Assembly: GCA_036676475.1 (NCBI GenBank)
Contig: JAKFCU010000084.1
Span: forward strand, 1 to 64,000
Origin: LC029 sp036676475
GTDB lineage: Bacteria > Bacillota > Bacilli > Aneurinibacillales > RAOX-1
DNA: 64,000 nucleotides
Reading direction: 5' to 3'
Positions within the stretch are counted from its first letter, which is position 1. Each line of letters begins with the position of its first letter. The notes under the pieces are model-generated. The model did no database searches. It was not told the origin of the DNA and saw only the letters and a program-made list of their open reading frames with translations. Below are positions 33,888-43,211 of this stretch, piece by piece. The position numbers were made by a program, and so were the translations under genes.

Positions 33888-36800
33888 TTATTTGTTTGCA
33901 TAGTATTGGGCATGTCCGCCCTGAATAATAATATTGGCCACGATAACCGGGTCAATAACATTGAGCTTGTTGTCCGTGTTCATATCCGCAACAAGGTTTT
34001 GGGCAGCACTTGGCACACTTTTCTCCAGAATATAGTTGACGATTTCCACCCAGTCGGTTACATCCACGGCCTGGTTAAAGTTAATGTCCCCCATCACATA
34101 AACCGTCATAATCGTTTCGTTGCCGGCCGCATCCTTGACATAGACCGTATATGCCGCATTTTTGAGAATCTCAAATTGGCCTACAGCATGATTACCATCT
34201 GTTGTGAAAGTAACATCGGATGCCCCCGCATTTCCGGCAAAATCCGCGAGGCTCTTGATTCCTTCCAGCATTTTCATTTCTGACACCGCGCTGCCTGTGC
34301 CATCCGCATCTACTGCAGCCGTCACGGAAGCGTCAACGGCACTTGGAATCAGACCAAAATTGATCGCCGGCTCCACTTTATCAATGCTGACTTCTATTTG
34401 ATCGCTATTCGAGTTGCCTGCTTCATCCTCCACATAAACCGTATACGTTCCCGATTCGTCAACGTTAAAACTGTCCCCGAGCAACTCAGTTCCAATGTTG
34501 TTGTAAACAAAATCCGTAACAGAGTAGTTGCCTTTCGCCCACTTCTTCACCTTCACATTGCTCCCTGTGCCTGAGGCATAGACCGCGATCGTGACCGTCT
34601 GATTCGTTAGTCCGGATGGCGATGCGCCTAATTCCACCGTCGGCGCTTGGTCGTCAATCACCGTGAAGGAACCATGTTCCTTGTCAAATTGCTCTGTAAT
34701 ATTTTGTTCTTTACTATTCACCATGACCGGGTCAATCAATGTCAAAGCGGTTTTCTGTTGATATACCGCCGCATCATTGATGGTAAAGGTCAATTCCAGA
34801 AGTTCGCTTGTCCCTTGAGAAATATTGATATTTTCCACATTGGCAATGACAAAGCGGTAGTTTCCGTCCCCTAATTGATGATAGTCAAAATCCATACTGG
34901 CACCGTTCAATAGAAGCCCCGGATCGGCATCTTGCAGCGTCAACAGATTCGGATCAAACGAAAGATCAAACTGCAAACCGGTCACATCGCCTGTACTGCT
35001 GAACTTTACCGTTACCTTTACCTCTTCTCCGGCACGTCCGGTTGCATGCGGCATCCATAGCTTGACGTATATATTTTGCGTAATAGCCTCAGACACACTT
35101 CCAAGGAAATACGTATCTCCGCTGTACTCCGCCGTAATTACAGAAGCACCTGCAGGCAGCGTTGACGTGGTGTAAGTAGCTTGGGCGTTGATATCCAATG
35201 TGACAGTGGCCAGTTCCTCTGTTCCACTTTTAAATGTCACCGTTCCCGTTGGTGTCTTTTCTCCGCTTTCCTCGATGGTCGCAGTTAACGTAACCGATTC
35301 ACCTGCTCCCACTAAATTGTCAGAGGTTGTGAGTGTTGTTGTGGTGTTATGCTTTGCCTTCCAATGCGCATACAGCGTTACATTTGCTGTAATCGCAGTC
35401 GTGAAGTTGAACTCGCTCGTCAACACTTCATCCGTATACCAACCCTCAAACGTATAGCCCGTCCTGGTCGGTGCCGTTGGCTCGGTTGCGGTCTCGTTGT
35501 AGGTCACTGTCTGGCTGGTGACCGCCGTTCCTCCATTGCTATTGAAGCTGACAGTATATTGATTGATCGTCCACTTCGCATTCAGCATCGTATCTGCTGT
35601 AATCGCAGCGCTAAAGTTGAATGCACTCGTCAACGCTTCATCCGAGTACCAACCATCAAAGCTGTACCCTGTTTTCGTTGGTGCTGCTGGCGGGGTGGCG
35701 GTGGTGTTGTAGTCCACCGTCTGGCTGTCTACAGATGATCCGCCGTTGCTGTTGAAGCTGACGGTGGACGGCTCTGCCGTCCACTTTGCGTACAGCATCG
35801 TATCCGCTGTAATGGCGATGCTGAAGTTAAACTCGCTCATCAACGCTTCATCCGTATACCAACCACCAAACGTGTAGCCCGTCTTGGTCGGTGCCGTCGG
35901 CTCAATCGCGGTCTCGTTATAGTTCACCGTCTGGCTGGTGACCACCGTACCTCCGTTACTGTTGAAGCTCACGGTGTAGGTCGGTGCGGCCTCTGTCGTG
36001 AAATTCCACGCCGTGGTATCCGCGATTCCCGCATACAGATTGTTCGCTCCGTCTTTAAACGCCCCGCTGTCAATCTGCACATAGTAGCCCGTGCTGTACG
36101 ACAAATCCGCTGTCGGATTGATCGTCACCGTGCTTCCCGATACCGTCACTTGCGTTGTATCGTTCGCTGCGATCGTGGCCACCGTACTATCATCCGATGC
36201 CTGCTTAATCACGATGGTTTTCCCCGTCACTGCCGTCACATTCTCACTGAACGTCAGTTCCAGATTCCCACCTATCGCCACATTCGTTGTTTCATCCGCA
36301 GGCGAATACGCATTTACCGTTGGCGCGGTTGTATCCGGAGCGGGTACTACCGCTCCTGTCTTTGTGCTTTCTGCCGCACTTCCCGGGCTGGGTCCTGCCG
36401 CTGCGACCGGTGTGACTTCAAAGCTGATATATTTGCCCAAGTCGGCTGCTTGCAGAACATAGGTGTTTGCTGTTGCTCCATTGATTTCTGTCTTGTTGGT
36501 TCCGCTCGTATCGTCCGAGCGATACCACTTGAAGGTGCTGGTTCCTTGGGCATCTCCATTCACATCGCTGTAATCATAGGTGCCTGTTAAGGTCTGCCCT
36601 ACTTGCGCCGTCCCGCTCACGCTCACGTTGCTCGCTGTCGGCGTAGCGTTTGAACCCGTAATACTGAAATTTCCAATTTGCGAAAAATTGTATGTGTTCG
36701 TGTTGTCTCCCACCCAATTGGACGGATTACCGATAGCAGCGAGTATTTCGGCTTTGGTGCCGCTGGTTGTTCCATTGTACTTCATGTTGTCGAAGCCAAA

Positions 36801-37490
36801 GGTTCCACCCGTGGTAGAGCCACTGGTGCTAGATGATGTAAGCGCAATGGCCGATGTTCCGTTGACTAGACCCGTTGGCAGGTAGGAGTTCCCTTGAGCG
36901 CTTACACTGCCGGTCGTCATCCATACACCATTGGTGGGATAGTTCGCTCCCGACTGCCCCGTATTCAAGGCATATATGAATGTGGCACCATCCGTCGTTC
37001 CGTCAGTCCCTTGGTAAACGATGATCTGGTCGCCGGTTCCGAAAAATCCAGAAGTGTTTCCCCCCAATGAGCCGCTCACTCCAGCATAGCTATTGCTGTT
37101 GATGTCCTTGATGGTGGCGGTGCCGCCGCTATTGTTGGTAACGATGAAAGTAGTGCCGGCAGAGATGTCGGAAGGCACCGTCCACGTCATATGGCCTTCA
37201 TTTGCAGTGTTTCCATAAAACAACTGGTTCCCGGTCTTGCTGCCGTCGAAACTGTCATCGGTAAAATGGATGACGGTGCCGCTGCTGATATTCACGAGAG
37301 GAACAAACGCCCACGTCTGATTAGGGTAAGTACTGTCAGCGTTCAAACCCAGAACGGCGATGTCCCCCGCTAACAACGTGGTCGCCGCACTAGCCCTTTC
37401 TGGCCACGATACAAGAGCAGCGGGCATCATACCTAATACGAGAACAATAACAAGAAATATAGATGTCGCCCTCATTAATTTTTTATTCAT
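33888..37490 (-). CDS. Large secreted InlB-repeat/cohesin/dockerin protein
   Basis: 1200 residues: signal peptide (about 1-36, ending RASAATT); an N-terminal domain of unknown type with GDIAVLGLNADS (about 37-275); Ig-like domain (about 280-385); Big_5-like domain (about 388-495; SPADETTNVAIGGNLELTF); three InlB-type repeats (about 500-712; FNSNGG..GYTFGGWYTDEAL); a Big_3_5 domain; a cohesin-like module (about 805-950; RAGEEVKVTVKF, TGLQFDLSFDPNLLTL); Ig modules; and a C-terminal dockerin pair (about 1134-1190; DINFNQAVDVTDW, DMNTDNKLNVIDP). From the Big_3_5 domain onward it is nearly identical to the protein at 25135, but the N-terminal half is unrelated. No wall anchor is present. Confidence 0.85.
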   Translation of the reverse strand: MNKKLMRATSIFLVIVLVLGMMPAALVSWPERASAATTLLAGDIAVLGLNADSTYPNQTWAFVPLVNISSGTVIHFTDDSFDGSKTGNQLFYGNTANEGHMTWTVPSDISAGTTFIVTNNSGGTATIKDINSNSYAGVSGSLGGNTSGFFGTGDQIIVYQGTDGTTDGATFIYALNTGQSGANYPTNGVWMTTGSVSAQGNSYLPTGLVNGTSAIALTSSSTSGSTTGGTFGFDNMKYNGTTSGTKAEILAAIGNPSNWVGDNTNTYNFSQIGNFSITGSNATPTASNVSVSGTAQVGQTLTGTYDYSDVNGDAQGTSTFKWYRSDDTSGTNKTEINGATANTYVLQAADLGKYISFEVTPVAAAGPSPGSAAESTKTGAVVPAPDTTAPTVNAYSPADETTNVAIGGNLELTFSENVTAVTGKTIVIKQASDDSTVATIAANDTTQVTVSGSTVTINPTADLSYSTGYYVQIDSGAFKDGANNLYAGIADTTAWNFTTEAAPTYTVSFNSNGGTVVTSQTVNYNETAIEPTAPTKTGYTFGGWYTDEALMSEFNFSIAITADTMLYAKWTAEPSTVSFNSNGGSSVDSQTVDYNTTATPPAAPTKTGYSFDGWYSDEALTSAFNFSAAITADTMLNAKWTINQYTVSFNSNGGTAVTSQTVTYNETATEPTAPTRTGYTFEGWYTDEVLTSEFNFTTAITANVTLYAHWKAKHNTTTTLTTSDNLVGAGESVTLTATIEESGEKTPTGTVTFKSGTEELATVTLDINAQATYTTSTLPAGASVITAEYSGDTYFLGSVSEAITQNIYVKLWMPHATGRAGEEVKVTVKFSSTGDVTGLQFDLSFDPNLLTLQDADPGLLLNGASMDFDYHQLGDGNYRFVIANVENINISQGTSELLELTFTINDAAVYQQKTALTLIDPVMVNSKEQNITEQFDKEHGSFTVIDDQAPTVELGASPSGLTNQTVTIAVYASGTGSNVKVKKWAKGNYSVTDFVYNNIGTELLGDSFNVDESGTYTVYVEDEAGNSNSDQIEVSIDKVEPAINFGLIPSAVDASVTAAVDADGTGSAVSEMKMLEGIKSLADFAGNAGASDVTFTTDGNHAVGQFEILKNAAYTVYVKDAAGNETIMTVYVMGDINFNQAVDVTDWVEIVNYILEKSVPSAAQNLVADMNTDNKLNVIDPVIVANIIIQGGHAQYYANK
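35354..35993 (-). repeat. Three tandem InlB-type repeats within the coding sequence
   Basis: Three consecutive units of about 70 codons share FNSNGG, SQTV.YN.TA..P.APT.TGY.F.GWY.DE, and ITA.. .L.A.W. The DNA of the units is also similar, so unit number could change by recombination. Confidence 0.8.
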
Positions 37491-37558
37491 CGTTAAACCG
37501 CCTCACTAATTGAATATGTATTGATGGAGGCAGCTCACGCAAAGTCATATAATTATCC

Positions 37559-37759
37559 CTAAATTACAAAATATAATGATACTTCCCACATGAAGAAGGA
37601 GTCACTGCCTTTCGCAATAGCCCCCGCATTCTTGGCAACAAAGAATTCTAGCTCTTGCATACATAAGGAATAACTATACTTTGCAATAGGCAAGCTCTCC
37701 AGCTTTCCACTGATTTCACCCAATTGAAAGCAGTCTTTTTTTCCTACTCCCTTTTGCAT
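37559..37759 (-). CDS. Possible small hypothetical protein
   Basis: A 66-codon frame starting 22 bases after the tail-collar gene on the same strand. The product has no motif I recognise and no membrane segment, and the upstream AAGAGATTC is a poor ribosome site. It may be translated as part of the same transcript or be chance. Confidence 0.25.
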   Translation of the reverse strand: MQKGVGKKDCFQLGEISGKLESLPIAKYSYSLCMQELEFFVAKNAGAIAKGSDSFFMWEVSLYFVI

Positions 37760-37781
37760 CTGAATCTCTTATTGCTGCCTA

Positions 37782-38474
37782 TTAGGGTCTCTGAGGATAA
37801 AGGCCATTGCAACAAATGATATAATTTACTGGCAGAACAGGCTGCATAATGGAAAAAGCTGCAGCACTTCCTGTATTTCCAACAGCAACTGTTCCGGCTG
37901 CGGTTACAGATACATCTCCACTCACAGTTCCACTCACGGTTCCTGTTGCGGTCACGGATTGTTTCCCAAGCGTTATATTAGGAGTAGCTGTACTATATAT
38001 ATTTACTGAGTCGCCACCAAAATCTGCTGTCCCAAGACATTTGCCTTCCCCCGGAGCATTATCTCCACTGGTATTATTCACAGCATTCGGCGGAATATTA
38101 ACAGTCACCTCACAACTCCCATTGCTAATACTGCCGTTTGAAATATTTCCTGTTGCGGAAGTCCCGATAAAAGTAGCCGGATGGTTATGTGGCGGTAAAT
38201 TATTGACATTCAAAGCAACCGTCTCATTACCTGCCTCCTTACCTAAGCTATAGACAGTGCCTGATACCGCAGTTCCCACCCCTACTAGCGCACGACCACA
38301 CAAATTTGGTAATTTAAAAGTAGTAGTACGATTTCCGCCATAATAATTTCCGATAATAGAAAAAAGTGCCTGGTATTGCTGAATCTGAAGTTCCTGCCCT
38401 TGACAAAGCAACCAACCTTCCGGTGCAAAGTTTCCGGCAAAAGGCACGATCATACCAATATACATTTCCGACAT
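37782..38474 (-). CDS. Phage tail-collar domain protein (microcystin-dependent/MdpB type)
   Basis: 230 residues. The N-terminal collar domain reads YIGMIVPFAGNFAPEGWLLC, QALFSIIGNYYGGN and FKLPNLCGRALVGVG. The central part has LPPHNHPA, and the C-terminus VLPVNYIICCNGLYP is typical. Bacterial chromosomal copies (MdpB-like) are found outside prophages in Bacillales, often with a GNAT acetyltransferase as here, and may act in extracellular structures. The role is unknown. AGGAGGA precedes the ATG. Confidence 0.9.
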   Translation of the reverse strand: MSEMYIGMIVPFAGNFAPEGWLLCQGQELQIQQYQALFSIIGNYYGGNRTTTFKLPNLCGRALVGVGTAVSGTVYSLGKEAGNETVALNVNNLPPHNHPATFIGTSATGNISNGSISNGSCEVTVNIPPNAVNNTSGDNAPGEGKCLGTADFGGDSVNIYSTATPNITLGKQSVTATGTVSGTVSGDVSVTAAGTVAVGNTGSAAAFSIMQPVLPVNYIICCNGLYPQRP

Positions 38475-38780
38475 AACAAATCCTCCTCATATTTATTGAA
38501 GATTCTAAATAATTAAATATAAAACCAAATACTTTTTCCAGTTCGAATAAAACCACGCAGGCAACACAGACGATACTTTGGCTCATCACCTCCCTAAAAG
38601 CTCCTTACTAAGATCGATGTATCACGGTATGAATCACCTTGGATGTCATAACCACAAACTGTCCCGAACAGTATTGTTTCTGATGCTCAGCAAAAAAGTT
38701 GACGCCATATTCTTTTTCTTCTCGATTGGACGTTTACTCCGTAGTTCAGAAGTTCCACATCCCTGGTAGAGCAAGTTCAA

Positions 38781-39266
38781 TCACTCTGTCTCTAACACCG
38801 CATCCCACTGCATAGCAATGTACGGTGCTGATTCTTCGGTAACGTAAAACCCACATCTGGCATACAACCTCTGCGCTGGATTACCGTTCAGCACATGCAG
38901 CTTCACGGGCAATCCCTGCTCGGCAGCCTGACGCTGCACCTGCTGCAACAGCACCGTGCCGAACCCTCGTCCTCTGTATTCGGGTAAAAGCGAAATATCG
39001 ACCAGCCCCACCGCCTGTTCCGATATAGCGGTGATGATGCGTCCAATCGGCACATGCTCATAAACGGTGATCTGATGGTTTGCCGCAGGAATTTGGCTGC
39101 GATAGGAAGCCTTCTGCGCCTCATATTGCATGCGCAGTAGAGCCTCCAGTTCCTTCTCCGACCACCCCAAGTGCGTGAACTCGTCCTGTCTGGTCGAAAC
39201 ATAAAGATGAAAAAGAAAGTCTTCGTCTTCATTCATAACTTTTTTAAAACTCAACATATGACTCAC
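38781..39266 (-). CDS. GNAT family N-acetyltransferase
   Basis: 161 residues with the GNAT acetyl-CoA motif: LLPEYRGRGFGTVLLQQVQ (about 92-110), followed by LHVLNGNPAQRLYARCGFYV. The substrate is unknown. It lies about 300 bases upstream of the tail-collar gene on the same strand, an association seen around MdpB-type tail-collar genes in Bacillales, which suggests a linked but undefined role. Confidence 0.88.
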   Translation of the reverse strand: MSHMLSFKKVMNEDEDFLFHLYVSTRQDEFTHLGWSEKELEALLRMQYEAQKASYRSQIPAANHQITVYEHVPIGRIITAISEQAVGLVDISLLPEYRGRGFGTVLLQQVQRQAAEQGLPVKLHVLNGNPAQRLYARCGFYVTEESAPYIAMQWDAVLETE

Positions 39267-39478
39267 TCAATTCATCACTAATAGAATAGATTGCATTTCT
39301 ATCAACCAGTTCAATTTGCAAGATTATAGATTGTGTGCATGACCAGGTAAGAATCACACTTAATTTCTATTTTATCAGGGGCCTCCGAACAAGTTCTAAA
39401 CAACTCGCCAATAACCGGGTTACACCTGATCTCAAGGTTTTCGATCTGTTAAACTGATAAGTGCCCTCAAACTCTCAA

Positions 39479-39856
39479 TCAGGCACCCGTAAAACTTTCT
39501 AATAACCCCATGTCTACCTCAAACTCATGCTCGCACTTCGGACATAAAGTCTTGATTCTCGTCGATTCATGATCGTTGATTTGGCGATAAAAGTTTTGCA
39601 GGTAAGCCAGATCCGCCGTAAAAAAACATTCAATGACTCGCGTATCAATCGCTCGAATGTCTCCCAGTTTCGTGATCACCCGCGCTAACAAAATAATCGT
39701 CAGATAACCCGGGTTTTGCTGCACACGAGGGTCGCGCATCGGCAATATTTCATCCGCCGCTGTGGCCAGCCGCATGACGCCTCGCTTATGCAACTTCCCA
39801 TCCTCATCCACATATCCCTTTGGCAGTTCGAATTCAAATTCCGTTTGAAAAGCCAT
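39479..39856 (-). CDS. Phage tail assembly-like protein with C-terminal zinc ribbon
   Basis: 125 residues. The N-terminus TEFEFELPKGYVDEDGKLHK and the block RLATAADEILPMRDPRVQQN resemble small tail-assembly proteins found in contractile injection systems (eCIS). The C-terminus carries one CPKCEHEF zinc-ribbon half-site. No sheath, tube or baseplate genes lie nearby, so this is an isolated member. Its start is preceded by GGAGGAG and by a promoter-like box shared with the MACPF locus. Confidence 0.75.
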   Translation of the reverse strand: MAFQTEFEFELPKGYVDEDGKLHKRGVMRLATAADEILPMRDPRVQQNPGYLTIILLARVITKLGDIRAIDTRVIECFFTADLAYLQNFYRQINDHESTRIKTLCPKCEHEFEVDMGLLESFTGA

Positions 39857-39897
39857 ATTTCTCCTCCTATTATCAGTCCAGAATTTGCTATAAGACA

Positions 39898-39960
39898 GGA
39901 AACTACTCTACTTTAGAGTTTAGCATAATTGCTATTCTTTCAATCTAAAGTTTAACTAAA
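39898..39960 (-). repeat. Shared upstream box, copy 2 of 3
   Basis: About 63 bases, almost identical to 42534-42598 (AGGAAACTACTCT, GAGTTTAGCATAAT, GCTATTCTTTCAATCTAAAG), located 42 bases upstream of the tail-assembly gene. Probably a shared promoter or operator. Confidence 0.8.
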
Positions 39961-40153
39961 TTTTGCTATATTTGGCTAAAATAACTTGATTTTCGCAAAA
40001 ATTCGCTGTCATAAAAAGCTGAACTTTAGCATAATTCAGGAGCATGGTCATCAACTAAAAATAAAAGAGGTCTTCAGTCCTAAAAAGTGTCTGATTATAT
40101 GTAAGGATTATGTATATACTTCTGCGCTTTTAAGGAATACCGTCGCATGTCAA

Positions 40154-41458
40154 TCAGTTTGATTGTCCATTTTCACGCACTGCTGGGTCTAAGTGAAAGC
40201 GATCAATTAATCTTATGCAGGCGCTTAGCGTAACCTCATCTAATAATGCAATTGTCGGCAACAGCTTATCATAAGTAGCTACATCCCATGTCTCAACTAT
40301 ATCCAGTGATTCTATCCACTTTCCAAAATCCTTGACTGTCCCTTCGATCCCACCGATTTGTTCGATCGTGACATTCCGGTGCTGGTGCTCGGTTTTGTTA
40401 AGATTCTTGGTTCCTTCCGCTTTACCGTAGGCCACTCCACCACCCATTTTTTCAAATTCGACTTTAAAATCACTCGCAAAAGAAGTATGTTCCGTCTCGG
40501 CCTCGGCATAACTGCTTACCTTGGTCTCATCTCTGGAATATAACATCCCGCCCAGCGTAAATTCTATGGGAACAAACTGGCCGTATTTATTAAGCACGTC
40601 AAGGAGATTTACATATCCGTCAATCGAGCTTTCCTTACCGCTTATTGCTTCTTGTACGGCGCAAGCAAATTCCGCGGTAGGCTGCAATTTTTTAGGATCA
40701 ATTGATAGCAAAACTTTTCGCGCTATATACTGTATCAATAAATAAGTAGTGATTTGGGTAGAATCTGTTTCTTTCTGACGAATGTGCTCAAATTCGGCCT
40801 TACCGCTGACATATGGTGTTGCTAATTCTGCAGATGCTTTATCAACCCCATAAACGAGCATGTAATGGATAACCTTACTAAAGGTATATGAAGACTTTAT
40901 AATGGTAAGCGGTCGCGGACGGTTATGATCAGGCCTTTGCCAGGAGACCACATCGTAAAACGACTTTTCAAAATCTTTTTGCGAGTTGAGTACCAGCCCG
41001 CGATAAGATTGAACTCTTTCAAACAGTTGGAGTTTCTCATCTTCGCTTAGCTTTTCATACCGTTGAACAGCTCGGTCAGCAGCTAGTACAGTTCCTAAAT
41101 CAGGACCCACTTTCGCGGTCTAGTCTGTAGGTTCGCGTTGCCCGCTTGGATCAATTGGAGGCTTATTCGAAATTTTCACTCCATCGGTGCTTGGAATACT
41201 AATTGGATTTTTTTTAGGAGAAGCAAGTTGCCCGATAAACAACTCGTTCTTTTCGCCTAATACTGCTTTCAGGTCCATGTTCCCTTCATCCCCCTTATCA
41301 AAAGGGGAATTATTGAACAAGAAATTGTCTGTGTCTGTCATCAAATGTTTGTTTTTTAACTTTTCACGAATCTTATCTAATTTCAAATCGATGTCCATAG
41401 AGACTGCTTTACTGTCACTACCCGTTTTTTTGATTATAATTAGTTTCCAATTTGCCAT
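40154..41458 (-). pseudogene. MACPF/perforin-like protein with β-grasp N-domain, interrupted by an in-frame TAG
   Basis: The frame begins at ATG 41458 (GGGTGAG upstream) and encodes a β-grasp-like N-domain (1-75; WKLIIIKKTGSD, LDKIREKLKNK). TAG at 41120-41122 follows codon 112; the same frame then continues as TAKVGPDLGTVL and a MACPF domain. The MACPF signature is recognisable as NKYGQFVPIEFTLGGML, followed by the conserved region around ETWDVATYDKLLPTIALL. MACPF proteins form ring-shaped membrane pores. There is no ribosome site before the second part, so it was one gene. Either a nonsense mutation has disabled it or readthrough occurs. Confidence 0.78.
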
Positions 41459-41483
41459 AGATGTTCTCACCCTATTCCCTGTA

Positions 41484-42146
41484 TTATGAATAATTATCTT
41501 GGTCTGGTCCGTTTATAACCTCGATAACCTGCTTCGCTTTTTCATGGTCTTTAAAGACAAAGAAGTAGAGTACTACCTGTCCCAACGCATCACGATCGCT
41601 ATCGGCTGCTTTAACATCGGAAATCTCGCCAAATGTTTGAGCCGATAGTTTATCGGCCTTATGGGGGATAGCGGAGATAATAGACTCGCCAGGTAATAAA
41701 GCTCCTAAAGCAACCGGAGGTGGTGGTGGTGGTGCAACTTCCGTTTTAAAATCCGCTCCATTTTCTGTATATTGATATACATCCCAACTTTTAATCCAAA
41801 CCTTTTGATACTCAACGATCTGACTAGTCGGAAGGTTTAAAGATTTGTAGTTGCTTACAGTTATCATATTGCTGCTGTTTTGATAGCGCCGAATGGTACT
41901 GCTTACGGTTCTACGAGGTGTTTTGCCAAACGTTACATAAAGTTTATCTATGATCACGTCACGTTCAGAACAGATACTATATCCATAGCCGCATGTTCCC
42001 CATGAGTTGATGGTAATTTCAATAATCGAACCCTCTTCACATACGACAACGTTATCGTACGCGCCCAACCCATTGCTTGAACGTACATTTTTAACCATGT
42101 AGGGTTCAAATTTGCCTTTATAGCGCTGCTTGGCTTCCTCATCCAA
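41484..42146 (-). CDS. Unknown protein of the MACPF locus (second part of a split β-grasp gene)
   Basis: 220 residues, no family recognised. It begins with TTG at 42146 with no ribosome site, overlapping the end of the β-grasp frame by 8 bases in another phase. The product has a Cys-containing block (TINSWGTCGYGYSICSERD), a mixed β-rich centre, a proline run (APPPPPPVALGAL), and a C-terminal region with QVVLYFFVFKDHEKA. The MACPF gene starts 26 bases after it ends. I consider it likely to be the C-terminal part of a single protein with the upstream frame. Confidence 0.6.
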   Translation of the reverse strand: MDEEAKQRYKGKFEPYMVKNVRSSNGLGAYDNVVVCEEGSIIEITINSWGTCGYGYSICSERDVIIDKLYVTFGKTPRRTVSSTIRRYQNSSNMITVSNYKSLNLPTSQIVEYQKVWIKSWDVYQYTENGADFKTEVAPPPPPPVALGALLPGESIISAIPHKADKLSAQTFGEISDVKAADSDRDALGQVVLYFFVFKDHEKAKQVIEVINGPDQDNYS

Positions 42147-42468
42147 CCATATTTAATCGGACTTGTACAGCCAAGTGACGATCACGCAACCAATCCACAT
42201 GATCACCAAGCAAATCGGGACGTTTAGATTCTATATCAGTTAAGATAAGTTTATTACGCCCTTTAAGCACGACACTGAGCTTGAAATCATGTTCGTCCGT
42301 TTTATCGATCTTAGCACTGCCATCATAGCAAAAAAGAACAGAATCTCTCATAATTCCTTTTTCGGTTAATTCCTTACGCACCTGAACAAGTGAACAATCC
42401 AGATCAAGCGGAAGGACTTTTTGGTCAATCCCTTTGATAATTTGAATTAATTTCTTCATTCTAAACAT
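42139..42468 (-). CDS. β-grasp (ubiquitin-like) domain protein of the MACPF locus
   Basis: 109 residues. It is paralogous to the N-domain of the MACPF gene next door: LIQIIKG, LPLDLDCSLVQVRKEL and FKLSVVLKGRNKLIL align with LIIIKKT, VSMDIDLKLDKIREKL and MDLKAVLGEKNELFI. The frame ends just after an Arg-rich helix (VDWLRDRHLAVQVRLN), and the following frame continues with LDEEAKQRYKGKF. A one-base frameshift splitting one protein is likely. Upstream lies the box at 42534-42598, probably its promoter. Confidence 0.65.
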   Translation of the reverse strand: MFRMKKLIQIIKGIDQKVLPLDLDCSLVQVRKELTEKGIMRDSVLFCYDGSAKIDKTDEHDFKLSVVLKGRNKLILTDIESKRPDLLGDHVDWLRDRHLAVQVRLNMVG

Positions 42469-42533
42469 CCCTAAAATAGTTTCACAAATACCTATCCTTT
42501 TTGGAATTCTGAATCGTATAAGTCCATAATTTA

Positions 42534-42598
42534 GGAAACTACTCTCCTTTTTGAGTTTAGCATAATCGCTATTCTTTCAATCTAAAGTTTAGCTAAAA
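42534..42598 (-). repeat. Shared upstream box, copy 3 of 3
   Basis: Near-identical to 39898-39960 over about 63 bases. It lies 66 bases upstream of the β-grasp/MACPF locus on the minus strand and is a candidate common promoter. Confidence 0.8.
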
Positions 42599-42600
42599 TA

Positions 42601-42641
42601 AGAAAAGACATAATCCCTCAAATTATATGGGGATTATGTCT
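42601..42641 (-). terminator. Terminator of tpx
   Basis: AGACATAATCCC pairs perfectly with GGGATTATGTCT around a 12-base loop; on the minus strand it is followed by TTTCTTATTTT. It lies 58 bases after the tpx stop. Confidence 0.75.
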
Positions 42642-42698
42642 TATGGGTTTAAAGGGACTTTTTCAGTGCCCTCTTAGATATAAGGTTCCTTTTTTCTA

Positions 42699-43211
42699 TT
42701 ATTGAGATACTTTTGCTGCTTGATGAGCTGCCTCAAGAGCTGCTTCATAGTTCGGGTGGTCAGTCACATCTGGAACATATTCAGCATAAACCACACGGTT
42801 ATCATGGGTAACAACGAAAACGGCACGAGTAAGGAGACGAAGTTCTTTGATAATAACCCCGTATGCTTCCCCGAAGAATAAATCCCTGTGGTCAGAAAGA
42901 GTTTGTACTTTGTCAATACCAGCAGCTCCACACCAACGGCTTTGTGCAAAAGGCAGGTCGGCACTGATGGTCAAGATTTTTACATTATCTAGTTTGGATG
43001 CTTCCTCATTGAAACGGCGGGTTTGCTGATCACAAACAGGAGTATCGAGAGATGGAACCACACTGATAATACGAACTGAACCATTTGAGTCGTTTAGAGT
43101 AACTGCAGTTAGATCATTCGCTAAAACAGTAAAATCAGGAGCTTTATCACCTACCTTTATTTCATTACCGATCAAAGTTAGTGGATTTCCATGGAATGTG
43201 ATTTTAGCCAT
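42699..43211 (-). CDS. tpx: Thiol peroxidase (Tpx, atypical 2-Cys peroxiredoxin)
   Basis: 170 residues from ATG 43211 (MAKITFHGNPL), chosen over an earlier frame opening because GAGAGGAG lies just upstream. Tpx reduces peroxides with thioredoxin. The peroxidatic Cys is in PSLDTPVCDQQTRRFN, the resolving Cys in SRWCGAAG, and the family motif GDKAPDF is near residue 27. A GGTAT/ATACC inverted repeat (43248-43259) lies 37 bases upstream and could be an operator. Confidence 0.95.
   Translation of the reverse strand: MAKITFHGNPLTLIGNEIKVGDKAPDFTVLANDLTAVTLNDSNGSVRIISVVPSLDTPVCDQQTRRFNEEASKLDNVKILTISADLPFAQSRWCGAAGIDKVQTLSDHRDLFFGEAYGVIIKELRLLTRAVFVVTHDNRVVYAEYVPDVTDHPNYEAALEAAHQAAKVSQ

Noticed and set aside
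16549..37490. A cellulosome cluster
   Set aside because: Cohesin and dockerin modules are present, but no glycoside hydrolase, carbohydrate-binding module or esterase was recognised.
39360..39478. Possible mobile-element end near CAGGGGCCTCCGAAC
   Set aside because: It shares only a few bases with the MITE end, and no partner or duplication was found.
37782..42468. A full contractile injection system or prophage
   Set aside because: Only a tail-collar and a tail-assembly-like protein are present. No sheath, tube, baseplate, capsid, integrase or lysis genes were seen.
42653..42673. Another IS1182-like end (GGGACTTTTTCAGTGCCCTC)
   Set aside because: It resembles the MITE end, but no matching opposite end or flanking repeat could be found, so it may be chance or a very old relic.
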